DNA from: an uncultured Eubacteriales bacterium
GTDB taxonomy: Bacteria; Bacillota; Clostridia; Christensenellales; CAG-917
DNA length: 64,000 nt
Reading direction: 5' to 3'
NCBI GenBank assembly: GCA_900549225.1
Contig: URNP01000001.1
Span: 1-64,000 of the forward strand
In this document: one piece after another, positions 34,905-43,750 of the stretch
How the letters are laid out: the number at the start of each line of letters is the position of its first letter
Position numbering within the stretch: the first letter of the stretch is position 1
The notes under the pieces: generated by a model
The model's input: only the letters and a program-made list of their open reading frames with translations
Databases searched by the model: none
What the model was told of the DNA's origin: nothing
Program-made: the position numbers and the translations under genes

Positions 34905-36038
34905 ATGAAAAAAGTAGTAGCATTCATACTTTGTATGGCACTTGTTATCACTTGCGTCGCTTGCTTCGCGGCTTGCAACCCCAAAGAAGATGATAATAAC
35001 AACAATGCAATGAAAGTTGCAATGATAACGGACTACGGCGATATCACCGACCAATCATTCAACCAAACGACTTACGAAGCGTGCAAAGCGTTCAGCGAAG
35101 ACAACAACCTCGGCTTCAAATACTTCAAGCCCGCAGGCGACAGCACCGAAGCACGTGTTGCATCCGTCGAACAAGCAATCCAAGAAGGTTACAACGTTGT
35201 CGTTATGCCCGGTTACGCATTCGGTGAAACGGTAGTCGAAGTTGCCGCAACCAACCCCGACGTTACGTTCGTAGCACTCGACGTCGCACAAGGCGACCTC
35301 GGCGCAAACTACAAAGTTCCCGCAAACGTTGCAACGTTCGTTTACAGAGAGGAAATTTCCGGCTTTATGGCAGGTTATGCTGCCGTTAAAGAAGGCTACA
35401 AGAAACTCGGTTTCCTCGGTGGTATGGCAGTTCCGGCAGTCGTTCGTTTCGGTTACGGTTTCGTTCAAGGCGTGAATGCAGCGGCAGTTGAAATGAACAT
35501 CGCTGATCAAGTTTCCGTAAACTACGTCTACGGTGGCAAATTCCAAGGCACCCCCGAAATCACTGCGGCTATGGACGCTTGGTACGGCAACGGCACCGAA
35601 GTCGTCTTTGCTTGTGGCGGCGGCATCTTCACATCTGCTTGCGAAGCGGCAACCAAGAAAGGCATCAACGGCAAGGTTATCGGCGTTGACTCTGACCAAA
35701 GTTACGTTATCAACAAGAACTACGGCAAAGGCGTTTGCGTCACCTCTGCAATGAAAGGTCTTGCACCCACCGTCAAGACCGTTCTCACGGCAATCAAAGA
35801 CGGCAAGTGGAGCACTTATTCCGGCACGATCTCCAATATGGGTATGGTTTCCGGCACAGACGCTTCTTTGAACTATGTTCAACTTCCGACCGCAACGTGG
35901 TCTATGACCAACTTCACGAAAGCAGACTATGCAACGCTCGTCGGCAAGATTTTCGACGGCACTATCACGATTTCCAGCGATACGTCCGCAATGCCCAAGA
36001 CCACAGTTAAGGTCACGACACAAGACAACATTCACTAA
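34905..36038 (+). CDS. BMP-family nucleoside-binding lipoprotein (377 aa)
   Basis: Signal peptide with lipobox FAAC (Cys24). The mature part is a BmpA/PnrA-type periplasmic-binding fold: VAMITDYGDITDQSFNQTTYEA is the family start, then GYAFGETV and the hinge segments. Members bind purine nucleosides and deliver them to the ABC transporter encoded by the next three genes. A strong terminator after this gene (36054-36083) and a new promoter let the binding protein be made in excess over the membrane complex. Confidence 0.92.
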   Translation: MKKVVAFILCMALVITCVACFAACNPKEDDNNNNAMKVAMITDYGDITDQSFNQTTYEACKAFSEDNNLGFKYFKPAGDSTEARVASVEQAIQEGYNVVVMPGYAFGETVVEVAATNPDVTFVALDVAQGDLGANYKVPANVATFVYREEISGFMAGYAAVKEGYKKLGFLGGMAVPAVVRFGYGFVQGVNAAAVEMNIADQVSVNYVYGGKFQGTPEITAAMDAWYGNGTEVVFACGGGIFTSACEAATKKGINGKVIGVDSDQSYVINKNYGKGVCVTSAMKGLAPTVKTVLTAIKDGKWSTYSGTISNMGMVSGTDASLNYVQLPTATWSMTNFTKADYATLVGKIFDGTITISSDTSAMPKTTVKVTTQDNIH

Positions 36039-36053
36039 TCTTTCCGGAGTGAT

Positions 36054-36083
36054 AAAAAAAGAAGGCGAAAGCCTTCTTTTTTT
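36054..36083 (+). terminator. Strong terminator after the BMP gene
   Basis: AAAAAAAGAAGGC, loop GAAA, GCCTTCTTTTTTT: perfect stem, GNRA loop and T-run on both strands. Confidence 0.92.
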
Positions 36084-36136
36084 ATGCTCTTTTTTCAAAA
36101 AATGCAAATGCGGGCAAAAAGATTTTTTTATCGCTC

Positions 36137-36165
36137 TTGATATTGATAAATATATATAGTATAAT
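36137..36165 (+). promoter_or_regulatory. Promoter of the ABC transporter genes
   Basis: TTGATA (36137-36142), 17-bp spacer, TATAAT (36160-36165). Confidence 0.8.
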
Positions 36166-36269
36166 TTTTCTATACATTTTATAAAAGAATAGCCCGAACA
36201 AACAAGACTTTTGATTTTTGCTTTTTTGAAACAGCGTTCGAGAGGGGGATTCTTTGTAAGAAGGAAATT

Positions 36270-38234
36270 ATGGCAAAACGAAAAAACGACACCGAAAACA
36301 CGTCAGTCATTCAGAATGATGCGATAACCGAAGTGGAAGATGCAAGCCCCTCAAGAGAGCAGGCAACCGACGTTTCGGAAAATATACAAACTGAATTTGC
36401 GGACAATTCGAGCGCGCAAGACGATTTCGTCATCGAAATGCGCCACATCACGAAAGAATTTCCGGGCATCATCGCAAACGACGACATCACATTGCAACTC
36501 AAACGCGGCGAAATCCTCGCGCTTTTGGGTGAAAACGGCGCGGGCAAATCTACGCTTATGTCCGTTCTTTTCGGATTGTATCAACCCGAAAAGGGCGAGA
36601 TTTTGAAAGACGGAAAAGTCGTCAAAATCAACAGCCCGAACGACGCAACCGCTCTGGGCATAGGAATGGTGCACCAACACTTCAAACTCGTCGAGGTGTT
36701 CAGCGTCCTCGACAACATCATTTTGGGTGCGGAACCGAACAAGGCAGGATTTCTCACAAAGAAAGAAGCGCGCACGAAAGTTGTTGAGTTGAGCGAGAAG
36801 TACGGGCTTAAAATCGACCCCGACGCAATCATCGAGGACATCACCGTCGGTATGCAACAGCGCACCGAAATTTTGAAAATGCTTTACCGTGACAACGAGA
36901 TTCTCATTTTCGACGAGCCCACCGCGGTTTTGACCCCTCAGGAAATAGACGAACTTATGCAGATTATGCGCAATCTCGCCGCCGAGGGAAAATCCATTCT
37001 TTTCATCACTCACAAACTCAACGAGATTATGGCAGTCGCTGACCGTTGCACCGTTTTGCGTAAGGGTAAATATATCGGCACGGTAAACGTTGCGGACACC
37101 ACAAAAGAAGAACTTTCAAAGATGATGGTCGGCCGCGACGTCAAATTTGCCGTAGACAAGGACGATGCGAATCCGCAAGACGAGATTCTCAAAGTCGAAA
37201 ATCTTTGCGTTGAGAGTAAAATTCACAAAAAACTTGCGGTCAAAGACGTTTCTTTCACCGTACACGCGGGCGAAATCGTTTGTATCGCGGGTATCGACGG
37301 AAACGGACAGACCGAACTTGTATACGGACTTACGGGGCTTGAAAAACTCGCACCCAACGTTGAAGAAACGGCGGAGAGAAAAATAGACGTTCCCGTCTGG
37401 ACTAAACTCAAAGATGTCGAAAAAACCGAAAGAGCAAAACTCTTTTTCAAGCAAGTCGGCGAATTTATCAAATATTTCTTCGTTAAACTCGGCTTCAAGA
37501 TTTGGGACGGACTAAAAAAGTTTGGCGAAGGCGTTGCGTCCAAATGCGTTGCGCTTTGGAATAAATTCATATTCCTTTTTGACAAAAACAAGAGAGATAA
37601 TATTGACATCAATGCCGACGTAAAGGGAAGAATCTACCTTTGCGGTCAAGATATTACTAAAGCCCCGATAAGAAAACGCAGTAAAACGGGTATGAGCCAT
37701 ATTCCCGAAGACAGACACAAACACGGTCTTGTGCTCGACTATACGCTCGAACAAAATATGGTGCTTCAACGTTACTGGGAAAAGGGCTTTCAAACGGCAG
37801 GATTTATCAAAAAGAAGGCCGTGCGCAAGTACTCGGACGAACTTATCGAGCAATACGACGTAAGAAGCGGTCAGGGCTCGGTTACCGTTGCTCGCAGCAT
37901 GTCGGGCGGCAACCAACAGAAAGCAATCGTTGCAAGAGAGCTTGACAGACCGCATAAATTGCTCATCGCCGTTCAGCCTACGAGAGGTTTGGATGTTGGC
38001 GCAATTGAGTATATCCATTCGCAAATCGTCAAAGACAGAGATAACGGCGCGGGCGTGCTTCTTGTTTCGTTGGAACTCGACGAAGTTATGAACCTCAGCG
38101 ACAGAATTTTGGTTATGTACGAGGGCGAAATCGTCGGCGAACTCAACCCCAAGAAGACGACCGTGCAAGAACTCGGCTTGTATATGGCGGGTGCAAAGCG
38201 TGACGCAAAGGAGAACAACAATGAAGAAAATTGA
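36270..38234 (+). CDS. Nucleoside ABC transporter, double ATPase with insertion (654 aa)
   Basis: Two fused ATP-binding domains as in RbsA/NupO-type ATPases. Domain 1: Walker A GENGAGKST (87-95), signature area TVGMQQRTEILK, Walker B ILIFDEPTA. Domain 2: degenerate Walker A GIDGNGQTEL (typical), signature MSGGNQQK, LLIAVQPTRGLDVGA. Two unusual parts: an acidic N-terminal extension of about 52 residues, and an insertion of about 80 residues (roughly 368-450) before GRIYLCGQDI in domain 2, rich in Lys, Phe and Trp and able to form amphipathic helices. Family members are usually about 510 aa. Confidence 0.92.
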   Translation: MAKRKNDTENTSVIQNDAITEVEDASPSREQATDVSENIQTEFADNSSAQDDFVIEMRHITKEFPGIIANDDITLQLKRGEILALLGENGAGKSTLMSVLFGLYQPEKGEILKDGKVVKINSPNDATALGIGMVHQHFKLVEVFSVLDNIILGAEPNKAGFLTKKEARTKVVELSEKYGLKIDPDAIIEDITVGMQQRTEILKMLYRDNEILIFDEPTAVLTPQEIDELMQIMRNLAAEGKSILFITHKLNEIMAVADRCTVLRKGKYIGTVNVADTTKEELSKMMVGRDVKFAVDKDDANPQDEILKVENLCVESKIHKKLAVKDVSFTVHAGEIVCIAGIDGNGQTELVYGLTGLEKLAPNVEETAERKIDVPVWTKLKDVEKTERAKLFFKQVGEFIKYFFVKLGFKIWDGLKKFGEGVASKCVALWNKFIFLFDKNKRDNIDINADVKGRIYLCGQDITKAPIRKRSKTGMSHIPEDRHKHGLVLDYTLEQNMVLQRYWEKGFQTAGFIKKKAVRKYSDELIEQYDVRSGQGSVTVARSMSGGNQQKAIVARELDRPHKLLIAVQPTRGLDVGAIEYIHSQIVKDRDNGAGVLLVSLELDEVMNLSDRILVMYEGEIVGELNPKKTTVQELGLYMAGAKRDAKENNNEEN

Positions 38235-39597
38235 TTCCGCAAAAGTGAAAGACTGGTTCAAAGGCTTGTTTGTTTCTACCCCCGACAGCGAAGCGAAACT
38301 TTTGACCGTCGCAAAAAAGGACGGCACGCAAACGGTCATTTCGTCGATTCTTTGCGCATTGCTCGGCATATTTATAGGTTATCTTATTCTAGTTTGCATC
38401 AACGCAGAACACGCGGGCGAGGCTATGAAAACCATATTGAGCAACTTCGGCTTTTACAAATCGCCCGAAAAGAAACTGTATTATTTCGGCTCAACCATAG
38501 TCAAAGCCGCGCCGCTTATTATGTGCGGACTCTCGGTTATGTTCGCATACAAAGCGGGTCTTTTCAACATCGGCGTCGGCGGACAATACTGCGTGGGCAT
38601 TTGTTTTTCGCTTTATGCCGCGCTCGTATGGCAGCTTCCTTGGTATGCATGCATTTTGATTGCCGGCGTTATGGGCGCGCTCTGGGGCGCGATTTCGGGT
38701 ATCTTCAAAGCATTGTTCAACGTCAACGAAGTCATCGCTTGCATTATGACAAACTGGATAGGTCTTTATATGACAAACATCTTGTTGAGCGACGAAAGAG
38801 CAATGAATCCGACCCTTTCCGAAACGCACAAATTGGCGTCGAATGCACCGCAAGCGTTGATCCCTTCGGGCGGTTTGAGCGAACTTTTCAACAATAATAA
38901 ATACGTTACCATTGCGGTTATATTTACGCTCGTAATCGCAGTCGTGATTCTCGTGGTGATGAATTTCACAACGTTCGGTTACGAACTCAAAGCAACGGGT
39001 CACAATAAATTCGCCGCAAAATACGCAGGCATGAAAGACAAACGCAACATCATCGTCACTATGGCGATTGCAGGTGCTTTGGCAGGTCTCGGCGCGGCGT
39101 TCTTCTATCTTACCGGAATCGAACAGTACAAAACGTCGAGTTCCGTTCCCGCAATGGGATTCAACGGAATCGCCGTTGCGTTCCTCGGCGGTTTGAATCC
39201 TATCGGCGTTGTGTTTGCAGGATATTTCGTGCAACATATAACGCTCGGCGGCGCAAGAATAGACACGACGTATTACAACCCGCAAGTTGCGGATTTGATG
39301 ATTGCAATCATCATTTATTTGTGCGCGTTTGTGTTGTTCTTCAAACAATTTATGAACAAATCCCTCGGCAAAATTACCGACAAGTTGAACAAAACCAAAG
39401 TGGTTATGTCAACGCCTAACGGTGAAGAAGTCGAAACCCCGACAGCACAAGACGCGGCCCAAACAGATGATACTACGGTGGAAGAAAACGAAAAAACACC
39501 CGAAGAAGAAATAATCGACGACGTAAACAAAGAAATCGAGGAGATAACTCCGCCAAACGTCGAAGAAAATACGCACAAGGGGGATGAAACGAAATGA
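38221..39597 (+). CDS. Nucleoside ABC transporter permease 1 (458 aa)
   Basis: BPD_transp_2-family permease (NupP/YufP-like) with 8-10 membrane helices; MFAYKAGLFNIGVGGQ is the conserved family segment. The start at 38221 has AAGGAG upstream and overlaps the ATPase stop by 14 bp. The C-terminal 75 residues form a Thr/Glu-rich acidic tail (TVEENEKTPEEEIIDDVNKE) not needed for transport in the family. Confidence 0.92.
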   Translation: MKKIDSAKVKDWFKGLFVSTPDSEAKLLTVAKKDGTQTVISSILCALLGIFIGYLILVCINAEHAGEAMKTILSNFGFYKSPEKKLYYFGSTIVKAAPLIMCGLSVMFAYKAGLFNIGVGGQYCVGICFSLYAALVWQLPWYACILIAGVMGALWGAISGIFKALFNVNEVIACIMTNWIGLYMTNILLSDERAMNPTLSETHKLASNAPQALIPSGGLSELFNNNKYVTIAVIFTLVIAVVILVVMNFTTFGYELKATGHNKFAAKYAGMKDKRNIIVTMAIAGALAGLGAAFFYLTGIEQYKTSSSVPAMGFNGIAVAFLGGLNPIGVVFAGYFVQHITLGGARIDTTYYNPQVADLMIAIIIYLCAFVLFFKQFMNKSLGKITDKLNKTKVVMSTPNGEEVETPTAQDAAQTDDTTVEENEKTPEEEIIDDVNKEIEEITPPNVEENTHKGDETK

Positions 39598-40538
39598 CGT
39601 TACTTGCTCAATACACATTGATTTATGCAGCGGTTCTCATTCTTGTTGCACTCGGCGGTATGTTTTCCGAGCGTTCGGGCGTTATCAACATCGGACTCGA
39701 GGGCATAATGGTTTTCGGCGCGATGGGCGGCGCAATGACGATGGTTTTGCTTCCCGAAAACACCGCACCCGCACTCATTATAATTTTGGTTTTGCTCATC
39801 AGCGCGCTGATAGGTATGCTGTCGTCACTGCTGCTCGCAGTTGCGTGCATAAACTTCAAGGCAGACCAAACCCTTGCGGGTACGGCGCTCAATATGCTTG
39901 CCACCGCAACGGCAACCGTTCTCATCAAAGCGTTCAACACAAAGCGCAGCAACGGTACAAACTTCTCTGCGATTTTGGACTACATCGAACCGAGAAAAGC
40001 GTTTTTGTTCAAAATAGGCGACCTCGAAGTCAGTTGGTTTATCGTCGTGGCAATCGTAATCCTCATTATATCCACGATTGTGTTGTACAAAACCAAATTC
40101 GGCCTTCGTTTGCGTGCTTGCGGCGAACATCCGCAGGCGGCGGGAAGCGTCGGTATCAATGTTTACGCTATGCGTTATTCTGGCGTTATCATTTCGGGTG
40201 CGCTCGGCGGTCTCGGCGGAATCATCTATATCGCGGCGGCAACTTCGACGTGGCACTTCGACAGCGGCGTCGCAGGCGCAGGATTCCTTGCTCTTGCAGT
40301 TATGATTTTCGGACAATGGAAGCCGATAAGAATCGCTCTCGCGGCATTGCTGTTCGGTCTGTTCAGGGCGTTGTCAAACGTTTATATCGGCATCGACTGG
40401 CTCGCCAATTTGCAAATCAACGGCACAATCTACAATATGCTTCCGTACATCGTGTCGCTCATAGTTCTTGCATTTACGTCCAAAAAGTCGAGAGCCCCGA
40501 AGGCGGAAGGCATACCTTACGACAAGGGTATGAGATAA
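39594..40538 (+). CDS. Nucleoside ABC transporter permease 2 (314 aa)
   Basis: Second BPD_transp_2 permease (NupQ/YufQ-like); MFSERSGVINIGLEGIMVFGA is the conserved start of the family and AGSVGINVYAMRY a later signature. It overlaps permease 1 by 4 bp (ATGA). With the BMP lipoprotein, ATPase and permease 1 it completes a nucleoside uptake system. Confidence 0.93.
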   Translation: MTLLAQYTLIYAAVLILVALGGMFSERSGVINIGLEGIMVFGAMGGAMTMVLLPENTAPALIIILVLLISALIGMLSSLLLAVACINFKADQTLAGTALNMLATATATVLIKAFNTKRSNGTNFSAILDYIEPRKAFLFKIGDLEVSWFIVVAIVILIISTIVLYKTKFGLRLRACGEHPQAAGSVGINVYAMRYSGVIISGALGGLGGIIYIAAATSTWHFDSGVAGAGFLALAVMIFGQWKPIRIALAALLFGLFRALSNVYIGIDWLANLQINGTIYNMLPYIVSLIVLAFTSKKSRAPKAEGIPYDKGMR

Positions 40539-40571
40539 AACGATATACGAGAAAAACTCGGTTAGATTGCG

Positions 40572-40603
40572 CAAATCCCGTCATTTTTGACGGGATTTGT
40601 TTT
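40572..40603 (+). terminator. Terminator of the ABC transporter operon
   Basis: CAAATCCCGTCA pairs with TGACGGGATTTG, followed by TTTTG; about 34 bp after the permease stop. Confidence 0.85.
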
Positions 40604-40639
40604 GCTGTTTTGAGTGGTAAAAGGATGAGAGTTAAATGT

Positions 40640-40667
40640 AAAAGCCGCCTTGCATAAGACGGCTTTT
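40640..40667. terminator. Hairpin after the 222-aa protein gene
   Basis: AAAAGCCGCCT pairs with AGACGGCTTTT (one mismatch, loop TGCATA). Lies between the convergent genes and probably ends the minus-strand gene at 40691. Confidence 0.6.
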
Positions 40668-40690
40668 GGTTTTATCTTTTGTGAAAAAAA

Positions 40691-41359
40691 TTATTTTACG
40701 AGGTCGATGAGCGCAAGGGCGCGCTTCAATGCAAGTTTGCTGTTGACTTTGAATTGGAAAGGAACTTCCTCGTACACTTTCTTGTGACCCGTTGAAGTGT
40801 GCGGTGTGCGTCCGTCGTTGAATTCCTCTGCGTCGGGATCGAGGGGAAGGTTGATGCGCAACGACGTGCCGATGATGGTGATCTTTGCGACGATATCGCC
40901 TTCGCGTCTATATGTATCGCATTGTTTGCTGATTCTGCTCTTGATCTTCGGCGTTCCCTTCGGAGTTGCGGTGAGTGCGTCTTTGAGAATGGCATAGCGT
41001 TCTTTGATTATATCGTCCGCAAACGCATATTTCTCTGCAAAAGTGAGGCTCTTGCGCGCGGCCTTCTTTGCCATAACCTTGTCATAATCGAACTTCTTGC
41101 CGAGAGAAGAGTGGAGATCCGTGACGTTTTCTTCGTCCGCCACGATTTCGTCAATAGCGACTTGCACGGGACGCTCGAGTTCTTTTGCGGGCAAGATTTG
41201 AGGCTTGTTCATTTCCTCAAAAGCCGTTGCGCAGGGAAGAGCGACCGTCTTGTCGCAGAAAGCGCAATAGTCGTATGCGCCGCACATATCGCGGTGATTG
41301 CTGACGCTATCGTTCCATTTTTGCTCGTCGAGTTTTGCTTGCAATGCAATTTTGTCCAT
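40691..41359 (-). CDS. Uncharacterised protein with CxxC segment (222 aa)
   Basis: Cytoplasmic by appearance. It has a DYCAFCDKTVALPC segment (possible metal ligand) near residue 30 and a C-terminal module of about 110 residues with LRINLPLDPDAEEF and a final K..ALALIDLVK helix. That module pattern (helix, Arg-rich strand, LxLxLDPxxF, C-terminal helix) looks to me like one that recurs in Clostridia proteins of unknown function; I cannot name it. Start chosen at 41359, with GGAG 11 nt upstream; 25 codons further upstream is possible but less supported. Confidence 0.7.
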   Translation of the reverse strand: MDKIALQAKLDEQKWNDSVSNHRDMCGAYDYCAFCDKTVALPCATAFEEMNKPQILPAKELERPVQVAIDEIVADEENVTDLHSSLGKKFDYDKVMAKKAARKSLTFAEKYAFADDIIKERYAILKDALTATPKGTPKIKSRISKQCDTYRREGDIVAKITIIGTSLRINLPLDPDAEEFNDGRTPHTSTGHKKVYEEVPFQFKVNSKLALKRALALIDLVK

Positions 41360-41439
41360 TGTGTCATATGCTCCGTTTACGTTATAGTCGTTGAAAATGT
41401 TAAGCGGATTTGCCGCATTTATCCAACTCAATTGAACAT

Positions 41440-41468
41440 ATTGTACACAAATAAAAAGGATTTGGCAA
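41440..41468 (-). promoter_or_regulatory. Promoter of the 222-aa protein gene
   Basis: Minus strand TTGCCA (41463-41468), 17-bp spacer, TACAAT (41440-41445). The remaining AT-rich stretch to 41685 shows only a small hairpin (TTGCGAT/ATCGCAA). Confidence 0.65.
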
Positions 41469-41685
41469 ACATTTTGGCATTCTATTGCGATATTTTTTTA
41501 TCGCAAATGCACGGAATTTCGGACACGTTTGCAAAATCGCTATTCTATCCGCATAAAAAAACGATTTTCCGCCTTCTAACCATATATAAAATGCTTTTTC
41601 TCTGCGTGTCGGGGTTTCTGCGCGAGATTTATATGCCGTTTTGCAAAAAAGGTTTTTAGTTTTTTCTATATATTTTTCAATCTGC

Positions 41686-41714
41686 TTGTCAAAATCGAAA
41701 ATATGAGTTACAAT
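41686..41714 (+). promoter_or_regulatory. Promoter of tRNA-Pro
   Basis: TTGTCA (41686-41691), 17-bp spacer, TACAAT (41709-41714), about 60 bp before the tRNA. Confidence 0.75.
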
Positions 41715-41777
41715 ACCTATGCTAAAGAGAAAACCACTCGACAAAGCGATCCGTTGCGGCGTTGAGATAATATAGAT

Positions 41778-41854
41778 CGGGGTATGGCGCAGTTTGGTAG
41801 CGCGCTTGACTGGGGGTCAAGAGGCCATGGGTTCAAGTCCCGTTACTCCGACCA
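41778..41854 (+). tRNA. tRNA-Pro (GGG)
   Basis: 77-nt cloverleaf: acceptor CGGGGTA/TACTCCG, anticodon stem CTTGA/TCAAG around loop CTGGGGG with anticodon GGG, T-loop GTTCAAGTC, and encoded CCA. It reads CCC/CCU codons. Confidence 0.95.
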
Positions 41855-42266
41855 CAAACTTCGCTGAGTGCATACATTGTGTGCACTCAGTTTTTTATAT
41901 TTGTTCGACTTGCGCTTGCGCATACGTCGAAACGAATATAAAAACGAGCACGCCTTGCGTGCCGAAGTTTGCGCAGTGGAACTAGCGATAGCGTACGTAC
42001 CACGAAGCAAAGGCACAAAGGATGTGCCGAGATTCTTGAATTGTCACGCACGAAGTGAGTACCACAAACTTCGCTGAGCACGCTTTGCGTGCCGAAGTTT
42101 GTGCAGTGGAACTAGCGATAGCGTACGTACCACGAAGCAAAGGCACAAAGGTTGTGCCGAGATTCTTGAATTGTCACGCACGAAGTGAGTATCAAAACTT
42201 CGCTGAGCACGCCTTGCGTGCCGAAGTTTGTGCAGTGGAACTAGCGATAGCGTATGTACCACGAAA
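41851..42266. repeat. 130-bp tandem repeat behind tRNA-Pro
   Basis: The body GAGCACGC..GAAGTGAGT occurs from 41946, again from 42076 (period 130) and partly from 42205 (period 129). Units contain AACTTCG..CGAAGTT around a GCACGC/GCGTGC hairpin. The unit at 42061 begins with ACCACAAACTTCGCTGAG, identical to the 18 nt at 41851-41868 that start in the tRNA 3' ACCA. Between 41897 and 41945 the first unit carries another inverted repeat (TATATT.GTTCGAC/GTCGAA.C.AATATA). No protein is supported. Confidence 0.85.
41864..41896 (+). terminator. Terminator of tRNA-Pro
   Basis: CTGAGTGCA pairs with TGCACTCAG, followed by TTTTTT. It begins 9 nt after the CCA end. Confidence 0.88.
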
Positions 42267-42358
42267 TTATAAACGCAGTACGTCATTCGTTGAAGATATG
42301 CGAAATTGAAAGAAAACCTATCAAATACGCAAGATTTGATAAATAACGCAATAGATAT

Positions 42359-42387
42359 TTGATTTTTTGCGTGCTATTTGTTATTAT
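42359..42387 (+). promoter_or_regulatory. Promoter of tRNA-Arg
   Basis: TTGATT (42359-42364), 17-bp spacer, TATTAT (42382-42387), 25 bp before the tRNA. Confidence 0.7.
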
Positions 42388-42412
42388 ATTAGCGAAAAAG
42401 CTAATCGGAGAT

Positions 42413-42489
42413 GTTCGTGTAGCTCAGTAGGATAGAGCGTCGGTTTCCTAAACCGCAGGTCGGGGGTTCGAATCCCTTCACGAACGCCA
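42413..42489 (+). tRNA. tRNA-Arg (CCU)
   Basis: 77-nt cloverleaf: acceptor GTTCGTG/CACGAAC, D-arm AGCTCAGTAGGATAGAGC, anticodon loop TTCCTAA with anticodon CCT, T-arm GGGGGTTCGAATCCC, encoded CCA. It reads AGG. Confidence 0.95.
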
Positions 42490-42492
42490 CAG

Positions 42493-42519
42493 GCGCTCTA
42501 AAATGAGCGCTTTTTTTTT
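42493..42519 (+). terminator. Terminator of tRNA-Arg
   Basis: GCGCTC, loop TAAAAT, GAGCGC, then nine Ts. Confidence 0.92.
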
Positions 42520-42561
42520 CCGATTTTTTTGTTTTGATAAAGCAACGGTGAAAGACGGTGA

Positions 42562-43692
42562 ATGATGGAAATTACGGTTGAAGAATTTGAAAAACTAAAC
42601 GGCGACGAGCGCATCGTTTTCGATATACGCCCCGAAACGGATAGGGCGTACGGTTTTATACCCGATTCCGTGAGTGTGAGTGAAGACGATTTAAGGCAAA
42701 ATCCCCCGACGGATAAAGCCAAAAAGGTTGTGATTTACTGCGCAAAGGGCATACTCAGCGTGGATATTGCCGAGCAGTTTTGCGAGCAAGGGCTTGACGC
42801 ATACAGTTTGCAGGGCGGATATTCGGAATACTTGTGCGTGCAAATGAAAAAGCAGGTTGACGACGATTTCTGCAAGAGGGTCGAGCAAAGCATTACGGGG
42901 AAGTTTAAGAAAGATATTTTCGGAAAGTTTTATAAAGCCGTAAAAGAATACGAATTGATAAAGGACGGAGATAGAATTGCCGTGTGTATATCGGGCGGAA
43001 AAGACTCGATGCTGATGGCAAAACTGTTTCAGGAATACAAGAGGCACAGCAATATCGACTTCGAGGTTAAGTATCTCGTTATGGACCCCGGGTATGCGCA
43101 AGCAAACCGTGAGATTATCGAGGAGAACGCAAAGCGGCTTAAAGTGCCGATAACGGTGTTTGAGACCAATATATTCGAGTCTGTTTACAACGTGGATAAA
43201 TCGCCGTGCTATCTTTGCGCACGTATGAGAAGAGGGTATCTTTACAATTTCGCCAAGCAGTTGGGATGCAACAAAATCGCACTCGGTCATCACTACGACG
43301 ACGTGATAGAAACCATCCTTATGGGAATGTTGCACGGTGCGCAGATTCAGTCGATGATGCCTAAACTTCACAGCACCAACTTCGAGGGAATGGAGTTGAT
43401 TCGCCCGCTCTACCTCATCAGAGAGGACGACATAAAGGCGTGGAGAGATTTCAACGGATTGCATTTTATACAATGCGCTTGCCGATTTACCGACACTTGC
43501 ACCTCTTGCAACAACGGACAGAATCGCTCAAAAAGGCAAGAAACCAAAATGCTTATCAAAGAGTTGAAAAAGACGAATCCCGACGTTGAGAAGTGCATTT
43601 TCAAGAGCGTCGAAAACGTGCAACTCAACACTGTGATAGCGTATAAGAAAGACGGCGTAAGGCATAGTTTTTTGGATGATTACGACAAATAA
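42562..43692 (+). CDS. Rhodanese-TtcA fusion, tRNA thiolation-type protein (376 aa)
   Basis: Residues 1-95 form a rhodanese domain with the catalytic-loop cysteine Cys60 (IYCAKGI). Residues 125-376 are a PP-loop domain of the TtcA group with SGGKDS at 144-149, Cys216-x2-Cys219 (CYLC) and a Cys-rich end (CACRFTDTCTSC, Cys305 to Cys316). TtcA enzymes use an iron-sulfur cluster and thiolate cytidine 32 of tRNAs. A fused sulfurtransferase would hand persulfide to the PP-loop site; this is inference. It follows tRNA-Arg closely. Two adjacent ATGs (42562, 42565) are both possible starts. Confidence 0.88.
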   Translation: MMEITVEEFEKLNGDERIVFDIRPETDRAYGFIPDSVSVSEDDLRQNPPTDKAKKVVIYCAKGILSVDIAEQFCEQGLDAYSLQGGYSEYLCVQMKKQVDDDFCKRVEQSITGKFKKDIFGKFYKAVKEYELIKDGDRIAVCISGGKDSMLMAKLFQEYKRHSNIDFEVKYLVMDPGYAQANREIIEENAKRLKVPITVFETNIFESVYNVDKSPCYLCARMRRGYLYNFAKQLGCNKIALGHHYDDVIETILMGMLHGAQIQSMMPKLHSTNFEGMELIRPLYLIREDDIKAWRDFNGLHFIQCACRFTDTCTSCNNGQNRSKRQETKMLIKELKKTNPDVEKCIFKSVENVQLNTVIAYKKDGVRHSFLDDYDK

Positions 43693-43750
43693 AAAGTATT
43701 ATTTATAAAGGTTATAGTGCCACTCAAAAAGAAAGACGTTCGGGCAAAAT

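Noticed and set aside
41946..42266. CRISPR array
   Set aside because: Units are 130 bp and repeated over their full length with no unique spacers; no cas genes are in the window.
42044..42286. Open frames with repeated words (SLVPLHKLRHA) in the tandem repeat behind tRNA-Pro
   Set aside because: They arise from the 130-bp tandem repeat, have no SD and change frame character outside it.
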